Positions 40,861 through 51,060 of a DNA stretch of 64,000 bases are shown one piece after another. How positions within the stretch are numbered: the stretch's first letter is position 1; each line of letters opens with the position of its first letter. The translations under genes and the position numbers were made by a program. Source of the stretch: Candidatus Bathyarchaeota archaeon. Lineage in GTDB: Archaea > Thermoproteota > Bathyarchaeia > Bathyarchaeales > Bathycorpusculaceae. The stretch lies in assembly GCA_018396675.1 (NCBI GenBank), contig JAGTQX010000010.1, positions 62,001-126,000 on the forward strand, read 5' to 3'. Below the pieces are notes generated by a model that saw only the letters and a program-made list of their open reading frames with translations, was not told where the DNA came from and ran no database searches.

Positions 40861-42333
40861 ATGACCGACATAATATTAACCGCAGACCGCACTTTAATGA
40901 GCGACTATCACCATAACGAGTTCATAGGTTTTGGAACATGCGCGCCTCCAAACGTCATTCCAGACTGGCTATACAGCTTCCTATTCTTTCCACCAATAAA
41001 AACAAACAACGGTGTTCCAGTAGCCGCGCCATATGGACTTAGAAAAGTCGAAGCGCAGCTTCTAAATGAAGGATTCAATGTTTTGACCGTTGACCCAAAC
41101 CATGTGGGAAAATACCTACGCGAGGCAAAAGTCCTAGGCATACACGTAATGGACCCGTTTGGGCTTGGTCCTGCTTCCAGCACTTTTGCTGCTGTTCTTA
41201 AAAAGGAACCTTTTCTTGCGCAGCACTTCCGCAGATTAATGGAGACGCCTGAAATCAGAATTGCAAAAAAACACGGGTTGAAAATAATTGTTGGCGGTTC
41301 TGGTGTTTGGCAGTTCAAGTATAGAGAAAAGTTTGTTGAAGAATACGGCATTGACTGCATAATTGAGGGTGAAGCTGAAAAAGTTATCGGAAAAATCGTG
41401 AACGCAGCGTTGAACGGCGATGCTTTACCTAGATATTATGAGGTTGGCGTTGAAGAAACTCCAAGCTTGGAGGAAATTCCAGACATTCAGAACCCTTCAA
41501 TCAACGGTTTAGTGGAGATCGGCAGAGGATGCTGTAGAGGCTGTAAGTTCTGCAGTGTAACCTTAAGACCGTTAAGATGGTTTTCTCTTGAGAAAATAAT
41601 CAAAGAAATAGATGTAAACATTCAAAGTGGATACGCATCTAACGTTTGCTTGCACGCGGAAGACGTAATGCTTTATGGTTCCAAAAACACAGTTCCAGAC
41701 GAACAAAAACTCATTGCACTTCATGAGGCGGCCTCAAAGAAATGTGATGGCGGAATAAGTTGGAGTCACTGTTCTCTGGCAACAGTGGCGTCGAACCCTA
41801 AAACATTTTCAAAAATAGCTGAAATCATACTGCAGAATCAGCCGTGGTGGGGCGCCGAAGTAGGCATAGAAACTGGTTCTGCTGAACTGGCAAAAAAGGT
41901 TATGCCTGCAAAAGCACATCCGTTTAAACCTGAAGAGTGGCCGGAAGTTGTGCGTACCGGCATGAGTTTGATGCATGACAATAAGCTCGTGCCTGCTTGC
42001 ACATTGATTGTTGGTGTTCCAGAAGAAACAGAAGATGATCTTATTAAGACCATAGAGCTTGTGGAAGACCTCAAAAATGTGAGGAGCTTAATCGTGCCTT
42101 TGTTCTTTGTTCCTTTGGGTAAACTAAAAAGCGAGCAGTGGTTCAATGAGACGCAGTTGACTCAGCTGCACAAAGAATTACTGATAAAATGTCTTAGACA
42201 CGATTTTTACTGGATAGACAACTTGATAGACTTGTCTTTTGAAGGAAAATGGTATGCGAAAATTTTGCGTTCGTTTTACACAGTGTTTGTTAAACTGATT
42301 GAACGCAAAGCTAGAAAAGCTGGAGTAGCCTAG
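40861..42333 (+). CDS. B12-binding-type radical SAM protein
   Basis: 490 residues. The N-terminal 190 residues have the cobalamin-domain layout (IIVGGSGVWQF, then IDCIIEGEAEKV), without a clear DxHxxG histidine. The radical SAM cluster is GRGCCRGCKFCSVT near residue 222 (CxxxCxxC), followed by VCLHAEDVML and GAEVGIETGS. Opening phrases TADRTLMSDYHHNEFIGFG and PYGLRKVEAQLL recall archaeal radical SAM enzymes that modify membrane lipids, but this is from memory and unproven. GGAGG lies before the ATG. Its promoter shares the element found before padR, so it is probably that regulator's target. Confidence 0.82.
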   Translation: MTDIILTADRTLMSDYHHNEFIGFGTCAPPNVIPDWLYSFLFFPPIKTNNGVPVAAPYGLRKVEAQLLNEGFNVLTVDPNHVGKYLREAKVLGIHVMDPFGLGPASSTFAAVLKKEPFLAQHFRRLMETPEIRIAKKHGLKIIVGGSGVWQFKYREKFVEEYGIDCIIEGEAEKVIGKIVNAALNGDALPRYYEVGVEETPSLEEIPDIQNPSINGLVEIGRGCCRGCKFCSVTLRPLRWFSLEKIIKEIDVNIQSGYASNVCLHAEDVMLYGSKNTVPDEQKLIALHEAASKKCDGGISWSHCSLATVASNPKTFSKIAEIILQNQPWWGAEVGIETGSAELAKKVMPAKAHPFKPEEWPEVVRTGMSLMHDNKLVPACTLIVGVPEETEDDLIKTIELVEDLKNVRSLIVPLFFVPLGKLKSEQWFNETQLTQLHKELLIKCLRHDFYWIDNLIDLSFEGKWYAKILRSFYTVFVKLIERKARKAGVA

Positions 42334-42413
42334 ACAGATAAAAGCAAAAACGGTTCGGAATAAACTTAAATACAGCGTTTTAAAACTCAAACACTTAGCT
42401 ACAGCAAAGACGT

Positions 42414-42515
42414 GCCGCCGTAGCTCAGTTCGGTAGAGCGGCTGGCTGTTAACCAGTCGGTCGTAGGTTCAAGAACAAGGAGGAAATCCTCCTGTTGAAA
42501 GTCCTACCGGCGGCG
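42414..42515 (+). tRNA. tRNA-Asn (GTT) with an intron in the T loop
   Basis: Acceptor GCCGCCG (42414-42420) pairs with CGGCGGC, discriminator G at 42515; no full CCA is encoded. The anticodon arm GCTGG-CTGTTAA-CCAGT gives GTT (Asn). The T stem GTAGG (42463-42467) pairs with CCTAC (42503-42507), but the loop between is 35 bases instead of 7. Removing about 28 bases (42473-42500) leaves TTCAA+GT, the normal T loop. The insert forms a hairpin AGGAGG-AAAT-CCTCCT, extended by AAC/GTT, and TTCAA can pair with TTGAA across the splice sites, a typical splicing structure. Confidence 0.92.
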
Positions 42516-42523
42516 CCTTTTTA

Positions 42524-42901
42524 TCATTGTATAAAATGTTTATACCGTGCAACTTCAATTTCAGAATAGGCTTTTCTTAGCTCGATTATGTAATCCGAAA
42601 AATTGTAGCCTTCTTTCAACTCTAAATTTACGGCTAATACTTGGCATAAACGTTTTAGAATTAACCTTTCCAAATCTGGAGCCGCCGCCGCGAATAAATT
42701 TTTTAAGCCAACGGAAAAGGCATCAGGCTTTCGTGCAATGTCTAGCGGCTCGATGGAAAACATCATTTCAAGGTAAGTCCACACGGAGAAGGCGAAGCGT
42801 TCTGAAAAAATTGACTTTAAAACATCATCCACTACTTTTGCCAGTAGCTCATCAAACGTGAATAAGACATTGCGTGAAATGGGGATACTCAATTTGATCA
42901 C
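42524..42901 (-). CDS. Helical protein, unknown function
   Basis: 125 residues, predicted all-helical: VLFTFDELLAKVVDDVLKSIF, FAFSVWTYLEMMF, LERLILKRLCQVL and FSDYIIELRKAYSEIEVARYKHFIQ. No enzyme motif, zinc ligand or membrane helix is evident. It ends nine bases from the tRNA-Asn gene, convergent with it. The composition and length fit a real gene rather than chance. Possibly a four-helix bundle; no family is recognised. Confidence 0.6.
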   Translation of the reverse strand: MIKLSIPISRNVLFTFDELLAKVVDDVLKSIFSERFAFSVWTYLEMMFSIEPLDIARKPDAFSVGLKNLFAAAAPDLERLILKRLCQVLAVNLELKEGYNFSDYIIELRKAYSEIEVARYKHFIQ

Positions 42902-42996
42902 ATCTCACACGTTTACTATGTTGCATACACCTCCAGTTTCATCTTCAGACGCTGTTAGTTGAAGCGTTTTGATTTTTTTATCGAAAAAGCATGGCT

Positions 42997-43302
42997 TTAA
43001 TGTCGGTGTATTTTTTTGTACATGTAAGTCTGTGTTTGGATTTTTGATGTTGGCGCGCTGGCGGTTATTGGGCGTTTTTGTATGTGTTTGTATCCGCATT
43101 CGCATTCGAAGCCCACTATTTTTTCGCCGCGGCGGATTTCCCGCCACATTTTGGAGCTGCATCCAGTGTTTTGTTTGTGTATTTTCCAGAGGATTTTTGC
43201 TTCGGTTAGAGTTAGCGGTGCATAATGTTTTGCCATGGTGAAGTACCATATGGCGTAGGCTGCGAAGCAAGCCCATAATGTGGCCATTATTATTTCTATC
43301 AT
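42997..43302 (-). CDS. Small membrane protein with a Cys cluster
   Basis: 101 residues. One N-terminal membrane helix (IEIIMATLWACFAAYAIWYF) is followed by a cytoplasmic part KHYAPLTLTEAKILWKIHKQNTGC and FECECGYKHIQKRP; the Cys (NTGCSSK, ECECGY) could bind zinc or iron. The ATG at 43302 has GAGGT upstream. The C-terminal stretch is basic. An overlapping frame at 42905-43276 was rejected. I do not know the family. Confidence 0.65.
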   Translation of the reverse strand: MIEIIMATLWACFAAYAIWYFTMAKHYAPLTLTEAKILWKIHKQNTGCSSKMWREIRRGEKIVGFECECGYKHIQKRPITASAPTSKIQTQTYMYKKIHRH

Positions 43303-43433
43303 GTTTTTACCTCACGTGTAGGTGTGTTCTACACATATTCAATATGTCTTTTTTATGACATATCTAATCTGGAAATATTACATCTTAAGATATAAGCATT
43401 ATCTAAAATTCCGAATACTTCAAACATTAAAAA

Positions 43434-43886
43434 TCAAAACTGTTTAAGCACATCACTTTTCTCCATAATGTAACCGCAATAATGACACTTCAGAATCAAC
43501 GGCTCCTCACTTTGAACATAAAACTTGGATTGAACAGGCTCGTTGCTGTTACTTATACACGCTGGATTAGCACATTTAATTATGCCTTCAATAACGCTGG
43601 GAAGCTTAACCCTCTGTTTCTCAACAACATCATAGTTACGAATAATGTTTATAGTCGCATGTGGCGCCAGCAAAGCAATTTTGTGCACTTCTTGCGAGTT
43701 AAGCTCTCGACCCTCAATTTTCACAATATCTTTCACCTTAAACCGTTTGCTAGGAACATTAACCGCAATAGTCATCACCCGTTTTTCTTTTCCTGTTATT
43801 CCCAAAATTTTAATAACGTCCAAAGCGTGCCCGCCAGTAATGTGGTCTATAACGGTGCCATCCTTAATCTTCGAAACATACAACAT
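43434..43886 (-). CDS. pyrI: Aspartate carbamoyltransferase regulatory chain
   Basis: 150 residues from the ATG at 43886, the normal PyrI length. The N-terminal allosteric domain (SKIKDGTVIDHITGGHALDVIKILG) binds CTP/ATP; the C-terminal domain has the zinc Cys pairs CANPACIS near residue 107 and CHYCGYI near residue 138 that join it to PyrB. It tunes the first step of pyrimidine synthesis. Unusually it is divergent from pyrB rather than in one operon with it; the two starts are about 160 bases apart. Confidence 0.95.
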   Translation of the reverse strand: MLYVSKIKDGTVIDHITGGHALDVIKILGITGKEKRVMTIAVNVPSKRFKVKDIVKIEGRELNSQEVHKIALLAPHATINIIRNYDVVEKQRVKLPSVIEGIIKCANPACISNSNEPVQSKFYVQSEEPLILKCHYCGYIMEKSDVLKQF

Positions 43887-44039
43887 TGTTTCACTCGTAA
43901 ACTGACACCCCCTCGAGAGGCTATAGCATAAGCGAAGATAAAAGGTTTTTACCATTCATGCACCGCAAAATCCACGCATAAAAATGTGTGAGCAAGCGCA
44001 TGAAAAGTTATTTAAGTACAGCACAGACTTTTTGTCTAG

Positions 44040-44969
<930 letters not shown>

Positions 44970-44991
44970 AAGCTGTTTCATATTAGGCAAG

Positions 44992-47226
44992 CTATGGATA
45001 ACGCTTAAAAAACGTCAACGTACCCACAGAACCGCACGATGGACACTTATGCAGCAGCCCAAACCAGCTTCGACCACATTGATTGCAGTGGGTTAAGTTG
45101 CGGTTAAAGATAAAATACTCAAAATCGCCTCTCTCCGCGAACCTCTTTGTCAGTCGAAGAAGCGTTTCAGGCGTGTACTCGACATCGCCAAGCTCGATGA
45201 CAGTGCTTTTTCCGCCGCTGAGCAACTCGTTAAGTTTCTTCTCGACAGCCAAAGTTTTCTCCGCGATTTCACTGTTTTGAAGGGCTATTCTGCTAATAGA
45301 CTGGTAGTATGGTTTTTCTCGTGTGCCCTGAAAGCGTACTTTTGCAATGCCGTATCTTTCAATGTCTTGCCGTGCCAATCGTTCAGAAACCTCAAGATAT
45401 GGCAAAGCTGAAAGCAGTAGACGCTTTTCCTGCCGCCTTCCACTTTTGAGGAGATGTTCGGAAATTTGCCTTGTAATTTCCACAGCGAAGTCTAAAGTCT
45501 GTTCATCATCATAAATTCTTTTTCCACTGAATGCTTCGGCAGACTCTCTTAACCCAACAATGTTTACCAAATGCGCAGAATTCTCAAGTCTAAAATACTT
45601 GTCGGCGCCAGTGGACTGCATCAAGAACGGCAGAAAATTTTTCCCGCGCTGTTTTAAGGCTTCATTTTTGATTTCTAAAGCGCGCTTAGCCATTTCCACT
45701 CTCTCCTTAAGGAGGTTAAAAAATCGCGTTCTATCCTTTTCACATTCGTAGGCTATCCGCGGCAAGTTAATTGTCACACATCCTAAAACGCCTGTACGTA
45801 GTGTATCAATTTCCCAGTCTCCATTCAAATCCGCTTTAAGCACAAATCCTGGCGGTGAAAAAACCGAATATTGTTCACTGTTTCCAGAAATGTTTGCAAA
45901 ATAAACCGTTCCAGCATGTGCCACTACATTGCAGGCTTTAATAAGTGCAAGCTCAACATCACTATCATTCATTCTTTCGCGGCGTATCTTAACGGTAAGT
46001 GTAGGATTCAAAAACGGTCGTTGCATGTTTTCTTCGCTGAACACATCAAGTATAATGGATGCAAGCGTTTGGCTTTCTTCGACATAACTGCCATAAGTGT
46101 CAATAGAATTGGTGTTAACTCCAAAAGCTTGTTTGTCCTCCAAAAAGCTTGGCATTGTCAAATCTAAGTTGAATGAGGCATCCACATGCCAACTAATGTT
46201 AAAGAGGAAACGTTTCAAAGTCTCCTTAACAGTGGTTTCGCTTAATCCCCTAATGAAAGGCGCCAAAAAAATATTGAAATACTCCAATGTTTGTGCTTCG
46301 CAAGTTTCTCTTGCAGAAAACAAGAGCACGTTAAAAATCGTGTTAAGTGCGGATTCCAAGCTTTTCGGAGACGTGCAAGAAGGTTTAAAAGTGTTTAATT
46401 GCTGGGGATTTAAGCCGTTTTTTATGAAAAATCGCAAATCATGAATCACGGAGCAAGGCTTCAGAATCCACGAGCTTAGGTTATGAATGTGAATTTCACC
46501 AGAAAGATATGCGTCCGCGATGTCTCTTGGAAGCACGTTTAAAAGCATGTACTCTCTGAGAACGGTTTTTCCAAACTCTTCATGCGTCAAATGGGTGGCT
46601 TTTGAAGTTTTATCGCTTGATAAAAACGCGGAGACATCATACACTGGCAGTCCAAGACGCGTTAATTTTGGGCGATATTCTTCCAAGCCTTTTTCGATTA
46701 GAATTCCATTGACGACTTCCCTTATCAGCGGAGCAGTTAAATAACGTGTTCTAGCCTTTAAAAGGCGTTTTTCTGCCTCTTTGGCGACTTTTTGTGCCAT
46801 TTCAACAGGCATTCCAGCTTCTCTTACAAGCGAATCAGTAATCCTATTCACGTCGAACTCTTCAAGCGTGAAACGTGAAGTGCGGACAAGAATTTTTTGT
46901 GATTTAAGCCTTTTCTTTTCGATTTCTTCAGCCACATCAATAACCATCTTGCCCAAATCAGTCAAGCGGTACTTTTTAGACTCCACGTCAACCTCAATTA
47001 AACCAGCTTTAAGCAGAAACTTCAAATGATAAGCAAAACGTCCAGCATCACGACTAGGACTCATCTTCAGCAAGCTCATAAGCTCAGTGTAAGAAAGCGC
47101 GTCATGGTCAAAAAGCAAGTTTAAAATATGAAGCCTAACGGCTGACGAAACCGCCTTTAAAACACGAACACCATGTGAACGCTGCTGAACAGACAAACTC
47201 GCCCAACCCCCTTTATTAAACACCAA
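44992..47226 (-). CDS. NrdD-like pseudoenzyme fused to an ArsR-type DNA-binding domain
   Basis: 744 residues in three parts. Residues about 15-100: winged helix of ArsR type (VSSAVRLHILNLLFDHDALSYTELMSLLKMSPSRDAGRFAYHLKFLLKAGLIEV, seen as segments). Residues about 108-200: ATP-cone (VRTSRFTLEEFDVNRITDSLV). Residues about 200-744: homologous to NrdD, but key parts are changed. The C-terminal zinc site is kept (CNQCG, CPSCG), yet the glycyl radical loop is gone (ends GTLTFFKRYP), and the thiyl-radical Cys segment CCRL of the true NrdD in this window is SPPGFVLK here. One Cys (KPCSVIHDL) remains. It probably senses nucleotides and regulates DNA. A TTG at 47196 with GGGGG upstream could be the start. 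Confidence 0.8.
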   Translation of the reverse strand: MVFNKGGWASLSVQQRSHGVRVLKAVSSAVRLHILNLLFDHDALSYTELMSLLKMSPSRDAGRFAYHLKFLLKAGLIEVDVESKKYRLTDLGKMVIDVAEEIEKKRLKSQKILVRTSRFTLEEFDVNRITDSLVREAGMPVEMAQKVAKEAEKRLLKARTRYLTAPLIREVVNGILIEKGLEEYRPKLTRLGLPVYDVSAFLSSDKTSKATHLTHEEFGKTVLREYMLLNVLPRDIADAYLSGEIHIHNLSSWILKPCSVIHDLRFFIKNGLNPQQLNTFKPSCTSPKSLESALNTIFNVLLFSARETCEAQTLEYFNIFLAPFIRGLSETTVKETLKRFLFNISWHVDASFNLDLTMPSFLEDKQAFGVNTNSIDTYGSYVEESQTLASIILDVFSEENMQRPFLNPTLTVKIRRERMNDSDVELALIKACNVVAHAGTVYFANISGNSEQYSVFSPPGFVLKADLNGDWEIDTLRTGVLGCVTINLPRIAYECEKDRTRFFNLLKERVEMAKRALEIKNEALKQRGKNFLPFLMQSTGADKYFRLENSAHLVNIVGLRESAEAFSGKRIYDDEQTLDFAVEITRQISEHLLKSGRRQEKRLLLSALPYLEVSERLARQDIERYGIAKVRFQGTREKPYYQSISRIALQNSEIAEKTLAVEKKLNELLSGGKSTVIELGDVEYTPETLLRLTKRFAERGDFEYFIFNRNLTHCNQCGRSWFGLLHKCPSCGSVGTLTFFKRYP

Positions 47227-47312
47227 ACACTCGGGCTAGATAAGGGTTTAAAAGTTAAGAAAACACCTTTATTAAACTAACACAAAAAGTTACATAAACA
47301 AAAACGCGGATA

Positions 47313-47390
47313 GGGGCTGTCGGCTAGCTTGGTCTAGGCTCTGAGCCTCGGGCGCTCGGGACCCCGGTTCAAATCCGGGCAGCCCCACCA
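47313..47390 (+). tRNA. tRNA-Pro (CGG)
   Basis: Acceptor GGGGCTG pairs with CAGCCCC, followed by A and an encoded CCA. Anticodon arm TGAGC-CTCGGGC-GCTCG gives CGG, and the T arm CCCGG-TTCAAAT-CCGGG is standard. No intron. The variable region appears one base short (GGAC). It lies just before a nucleotidyltransferase-like gene on the other strand. Confidence 0.93.
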
Positions 47391-47421
47391 TAACAAAAAA
47401 CTGAACATTAAAAAGTTGTGC

Positions 47422-48264
47422 TTATCTAACTACGTCTTCTACTTCTCGGTACCAGGGTTTAGCTGTTCCTTTCTGTGCCCTTTTAAGCCAATCTTTAGTT
47501 TTAGGCGTTTCGTCAATTATTTTCAGCAACTTGTCTACTCTCTCAATTATCAAATCGTGGTCTTCGCCTCTGATGCTGCCTTCGGAGCTAAATTTGTCCG
47601 CGTACTGCTTCACAAGTTTTAGATTTTGCACGGCGTCGTACCAAAAGCCCCAGTCCTTTGCTAAAGTGTCCGCAATGTAACGGCCATCAATAACCTCTCT
47701 GGTTTTAGATTCACTCACGTCGTGGCCGACGAGGAGAACTATCAAGTCGACAATGTCCTTCAAGTTTATGTTGTGGATCTGTAGTTTTTCAAGCACAATG
47801 TCTTCCAAAGTTATTGTGGGAAAGTCAAGTTCCAGTCTTCCCTGTCCAGGTTTTGAACCGAAATGTACATCGTGGCTGAATTCAAGCTTGTCAAAAAAGA
47901 TGTCCACGTGATACTTGTTTTCGGGGTGGTGATACATCATTCTAGTTCCTCCAAAAAGCGCGTTCAGCCTGGATTCCGGTTTAAAACGCAGCTTTTTTTC
48001 GAAGAAGTTCACTATTTCTTTTCTCTGCTTTCCATAAGCCATAAAGTCAACATCAGTGAATTGTGAACTACTTGAATTAAGCCTCTTGACTTTTCTGTAG
48101 ATGTCAACAGCGTTTGGGATATTGGCGGAACGTATGTAGACGGCGACTGCTCCAATAATCCTTAAAATCACATTATCTTTGCTTGCTTGTTCAACTATAG
48201 ATGTTGCCTCTTTTATGAAATCTGCGTCAGATAATTTCTCAGGCGTCATAGAAAGCTTCACCAA
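47422..48264 (-). CDS. Nucleotidyltransferase-fold protein, AbiEii/MNT-like
   Basis: 280 residues. The N-terminal half has the nucleotidyltransferase pattern: IIGAVAVYIRS near residue 38, SQFTDVDFMAYGKQRKEIVNFF with the DxD-like acidic pair near residue 70, and YHVDIFFDKLEFSHD with a further Asp near residue 118. The C-terminal half is helical. This resembles the AbiEii/MNT toxin-type transferases, though no antitoxin gene is obvious next to it. It lies just after tRNA-Pro, convergent. Target RNA or protein is unknown. Confidence 0.72.
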   Translation of the reverse strand: MVKLSMTPEKLSDADFIKEATSIVEQASKDNVILRIIGAVAVYIRSANIPNAVDIYRKVKRLNSSSSQFTDVDFMAYGKQRKEIVNFFEKKLRFKPESRLNALFGGTRMMYHHPENKYHVDIFFDKLEFSHDVHFGSKPGQGRLELDFPTITLEDIVLEKLQIHNINLKDIVDLIVLLVGHDVSESKTREVIDGRYIADTLAKDWGFWYDAVQNLKLVKQYADKFSSEGSIRGEDHDLIIERVDKLLKIIDETPKTKDWLKRAQKGTAKPWYREVEDVVR

Positions 48265-48476
48265 ACTAATGGACCATTCTCCATTATTTTTTCGCTCTTG
48301 TTAAGGAAATGACGCTTATTAGTTTTCTGGTCTCGAATCTCAATGGCGAATTTTGCGCACATTTTACGAAAATGCAAGCCAAAATAAGCGTATTATGGAC
48401 TTTTAATCATCAAAATTAACATAAAAAGCTACTCATTGGAAAGTTTTAAATATTTACCGCTTTCATAAATGGCTCC

Positions 48477-50039
48477 ATGAAAACCGATGAATTATTCGTA
48501 AGAAAAGCATCAGGGCTTGTCAGAAGCATTTCAGCGTGGGACGCCCTTATCTTCAACGTGGTGGTCATGGGTCCAGGAGCGGTTTACCTTTACGGTATGT
48601 GGGCTTCAGGCCTCTTTCCAGGAGTTGACTTAACCCTTACAGCTTGGGTCGCTGCGCCTTTCTGTATAGTTATAGGGCTTTTCTATGCTCTTTTCTCGGT
48701 TGTCATGCCACGGTCTGGAGGCGACTACGTTTGGGCTACGCGTATACTGCATCCAGCAATAGGATTTTCAGTGGTTTTCTTCATATTCATTGTTCTGATG
48801 GCGTTTATCGGCATGGAAATTCCTTGGATGGTTGAGTGGACACTTGCACCGTTCTTGGCGTACATTGGTTATGAGTCGCTTGCAACAACGCTTCTTGACC
48901 CTTACGTTATGCTGCTGTTGGGTCTTGTGTACTATGGCATATGCGCATTAATCGTCGTTAGAGGTGCAAGAGCATTCGTCAAATCAGTCTGGGCTGTATT
49001 CATAATAATAATGATTGGCATAATCACCTATGTAATTGCGTTAGCATCTATGAACCCTCAATCCTTCGCCGCCGCCTTTAACGCGAACACTAGCATGAAC
49101 TACAACGCCATAATACAGGAAGCCTTGAATTCAGGTTATCCCTCAGGCTTTGTGCTTAGTGCGACGTTTCTTGGCATTGTTTATACTGTGTTGAACTTTA
49201 CGGGGTTCAACCTTTCAGTCTACATTGCTGGAGAAGTCAAGGAAGTTAAAAAATCACAGTTTATTGCAATAATCGGCGGGCTGCTGCTCTTCACAGTTAT
49301 AACATGGCTAATTTACGTGGTGACCTATTCCGCCATGGGATCGCAGTTTGTCGGTGCAATATCATATCTTTCGGTCAATGGAAATCCAATGTACAATTTG
49401 CCGTTTTCGCCTGCGTTTCATCTGTTGGCTATGCTTGTGCTTGAAAACAAAATAATCGGCGGAATAATTGTGTTAACTTGGGCTTTAGCGCCTCTCGCAT
49501 GCGGGTTGACATACATGTTCACAGCCGTCAGAATGGTTTTCTCATGGTCGTTTGACAGAATACTGCCAGAGTCCTTCGCAAAAGTGCATGCAAAGACCAA
49601 CTCGCCCTATGTAGCGTTAATCTTCATAACGATACTGTCTCTGATTTTTGAAGCACTATGGCTTTTCACGCCAATTTTAAGCTATGTTGCCTATGTTGTC
49701 ACAGGATGGGCTATCGAAATGGCAATAGTGTCTTTGGCGGGCATTGTTTTCCCTGTGGTTAAAAAAGACTTGTTTGAAAGCTCGCCTTCAATAGTCAAGC
49801 GGAAGGTTTTAGGTGTGCCTTTGATTTCGCTGTTGGGCTTCCTCAGCCTTATAGTAAGCATCTACATTGCCTACGCGAGTTTGACACCCGCAATGGCTGG
49901 AACGTTGGATACAACCTACATAATATTCACTTTCGGAATATTCGTCGTCGGACTAGTAATATACGCCATATCATCAGTGTACCATAGAGTTAAGGGCATC
50001 CCAATAGAGTTAACATTCAAAGAGATACCCCCAGAATAG
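48477..50039 (+). CDS. Amino acid permease, APC superfamily
   Basis: 520 residues with about 12 membrane helices. Typical first-helix region FNVVVMGPGAVYLYGMWASG and AAPFCIVIGLFYALFSVVMPRSGGDYVWATRIL (in segments), VFIIIMIGIITYVIALAS and FTGFNLSVYIAGEVKE. It imports or exchanges amino acids or polyamines. An AT-rich promoter (TTTTAAATATTT) lies 30-40 bases before the ATG; no ribosome site is obvious, so it may be leaderless. The next gene starts 11 bases after its stop. Confidence 0.88.
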   Translation: MKTDELFVRKASGLVRSISAWDALIFNVVVMGPGAVYLYGMWASGLFPGVDLTLTAWVAAPFCIVIGLFYALFSVVMPRSGGDYVWATRILHPAIGFSVVFFIFIVLMAFIGMEIPWMVEWTLAPFLAYIGYESLATTLLDPYVMLLLGLVYYGICALIVVRGARAFVKSVWAVFIIIMIGIITYVIALASMNPQSFAAAFNANTSMNYNAIIQEALNSGYPSGFVLSATFLGIVYTVLNFTGFNLSVYIAGEVKEVKKSQFIAIIGGLLLFTVITWLIYVVTYSAMGSQFVGAISYLSVNGNPMYNLPFSPAFHLLAMLVLENKIIGGIIVLTWALAPLACGLTYMFTAVRMVFSWSFDRILPESFAKVHAKTNSPYVALIFITILSLIFEALWLFTPILSYVAYVVTGWAIEMAIVSLAGIVFPVVKKDLFESSPSIVKRKVLGVPLISLLGFLSLIVSIYIAYASLTPAMAGTLDTTYIIFTFGIFVVGLVIYAISSVYHRVKGIPIELTFKEIPPE

Positions 50040-50050
50040 GAGCAACCTCT

Positions 50051-51004
50051 ATGCCACGAACCCGCCTTTTTTTTATTTCCGACGTGCATGGCTCAGAAAG
50101 ATGCTTCATAAAATTTCTCAACGCTGGAACTTTCTACAAGGCAAACTGTATAATACTCGGTGGAGACCTTACCTTTAAGGCTATAGTTCCCGTAGTTAAA
50201 AAGTCAGACAAGTATTATGCGACTTTTTTAGGCGAAAAATACATCTTAAACAATGACGCAGAGGTAAACGCGTTAGAAAAGCGGATACGCTCTATAGGTT
50301 TTTATCCTTACAGACTAAGCGAAGAACAGATGCAGGAGCTTTCAGCTAATCCAAGAAAACAGGACGAACTTTTTCTGCAGCTAGTATTGGAAATGATTAA
50401 AAAATGGGTTACAATAGCTGAAGACAAACTTAAGGGAACCAATGTAAAATGTTTCATATCCCCAGGGAACGACGACGACCCTAAAATAGACGAGTATCTG
50501 AAAGCATCCAAGCGCATTATTTATCCAGAGGAGCAAGTCGTCCAAGTGGATGACCACCATGAAATGATAACCTTAGGCGTAGCAAACATCACACCTTGGC
50601 ACTGCTTCAGAGACGTCTCCGAAGAGGTCATCTATGAAAAGCTGGAGAAGCTAGCATCTCAAGTTCGAAACATGGAAACATGCATATTCAATTTGCACGC
50701 GCCGCCTTACGGCACCCCGTTAGATTTGGCTCCGAAATTGGATGAAAACCTGAAACCTGTGCCTTCGCCGACTGGCGGGGTTGAAATGGTTAACGTCGGC
50801 AGCACTTCTGTGAGGAAAATTATAGAGAAATACCAGCCAATGCTCAGCTTACACGGGCACATACATGAGTCAAGAGGAAGCATAAGAATTGGCCGCACTT
50901 TATGTGTAAACCCAGGAAGCGAATACACTGAAGGCATTCTGAAAGGGTTCTTGGCGGATATTACAGAAAAAGGCATAAAGGATTACATTTTCACGACGGG
51001 ATAA
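50051..51004 (+). CDS. Calcineurin-like metallophosphoesterase
   Basis: 317 residues. The five metal motifs are visible: ISDVHGS near residue 7, LGGDLTF near residue 37, SPGNDDD near residue 138, FNLHAPPYG near residue 215 and LHGHIHES near residue 272. It probably hydrolyses a phosphoester; the target is unknown. AGGAG lies at the end of the permease gene before its ATG, so the two are co-transcribed. Confidence 0.9.
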   Translation: MPRTRLFFISDVHGSERCFIKFLNAGTFYKANCIILGGDLTFKAIVPVVKKSDKYYATFLGEKYILNNDAEVNALEKRIRSIGFYPYRLSEEQMQELSANPRKQDELFLQLVLEMIKKWVTIAEDKLKGTNVKCFISPGNDDDPKIDEYLKASKRIIYPEEQVVQVDDHHEMITLGVANITPWHCFRDVSEEVIYEKLEKLASQVRNMETCIFNLHAPPYGTPLDLAPKLDENLKPVPSPTGGVEMVNVGSTSVRKIIEKYQPMLSLHGHIHESRGSIRIGRTLCVNPGSEYTEGILKGFLADITEKGIKDYIFTTG

Positions 51005-51060
51005 TTTTTGCAAAACGTGAAAAGTTTTTTATAAACAGAATTTTCATATAAGCCGTCGGG

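Noticed and set aside
42905-43276. Minus-strand frame of 123 codons
   Set aside because: It overlaps the better-supported gene at 42997-43302, lacks a ribosome site and has an improbable composition.
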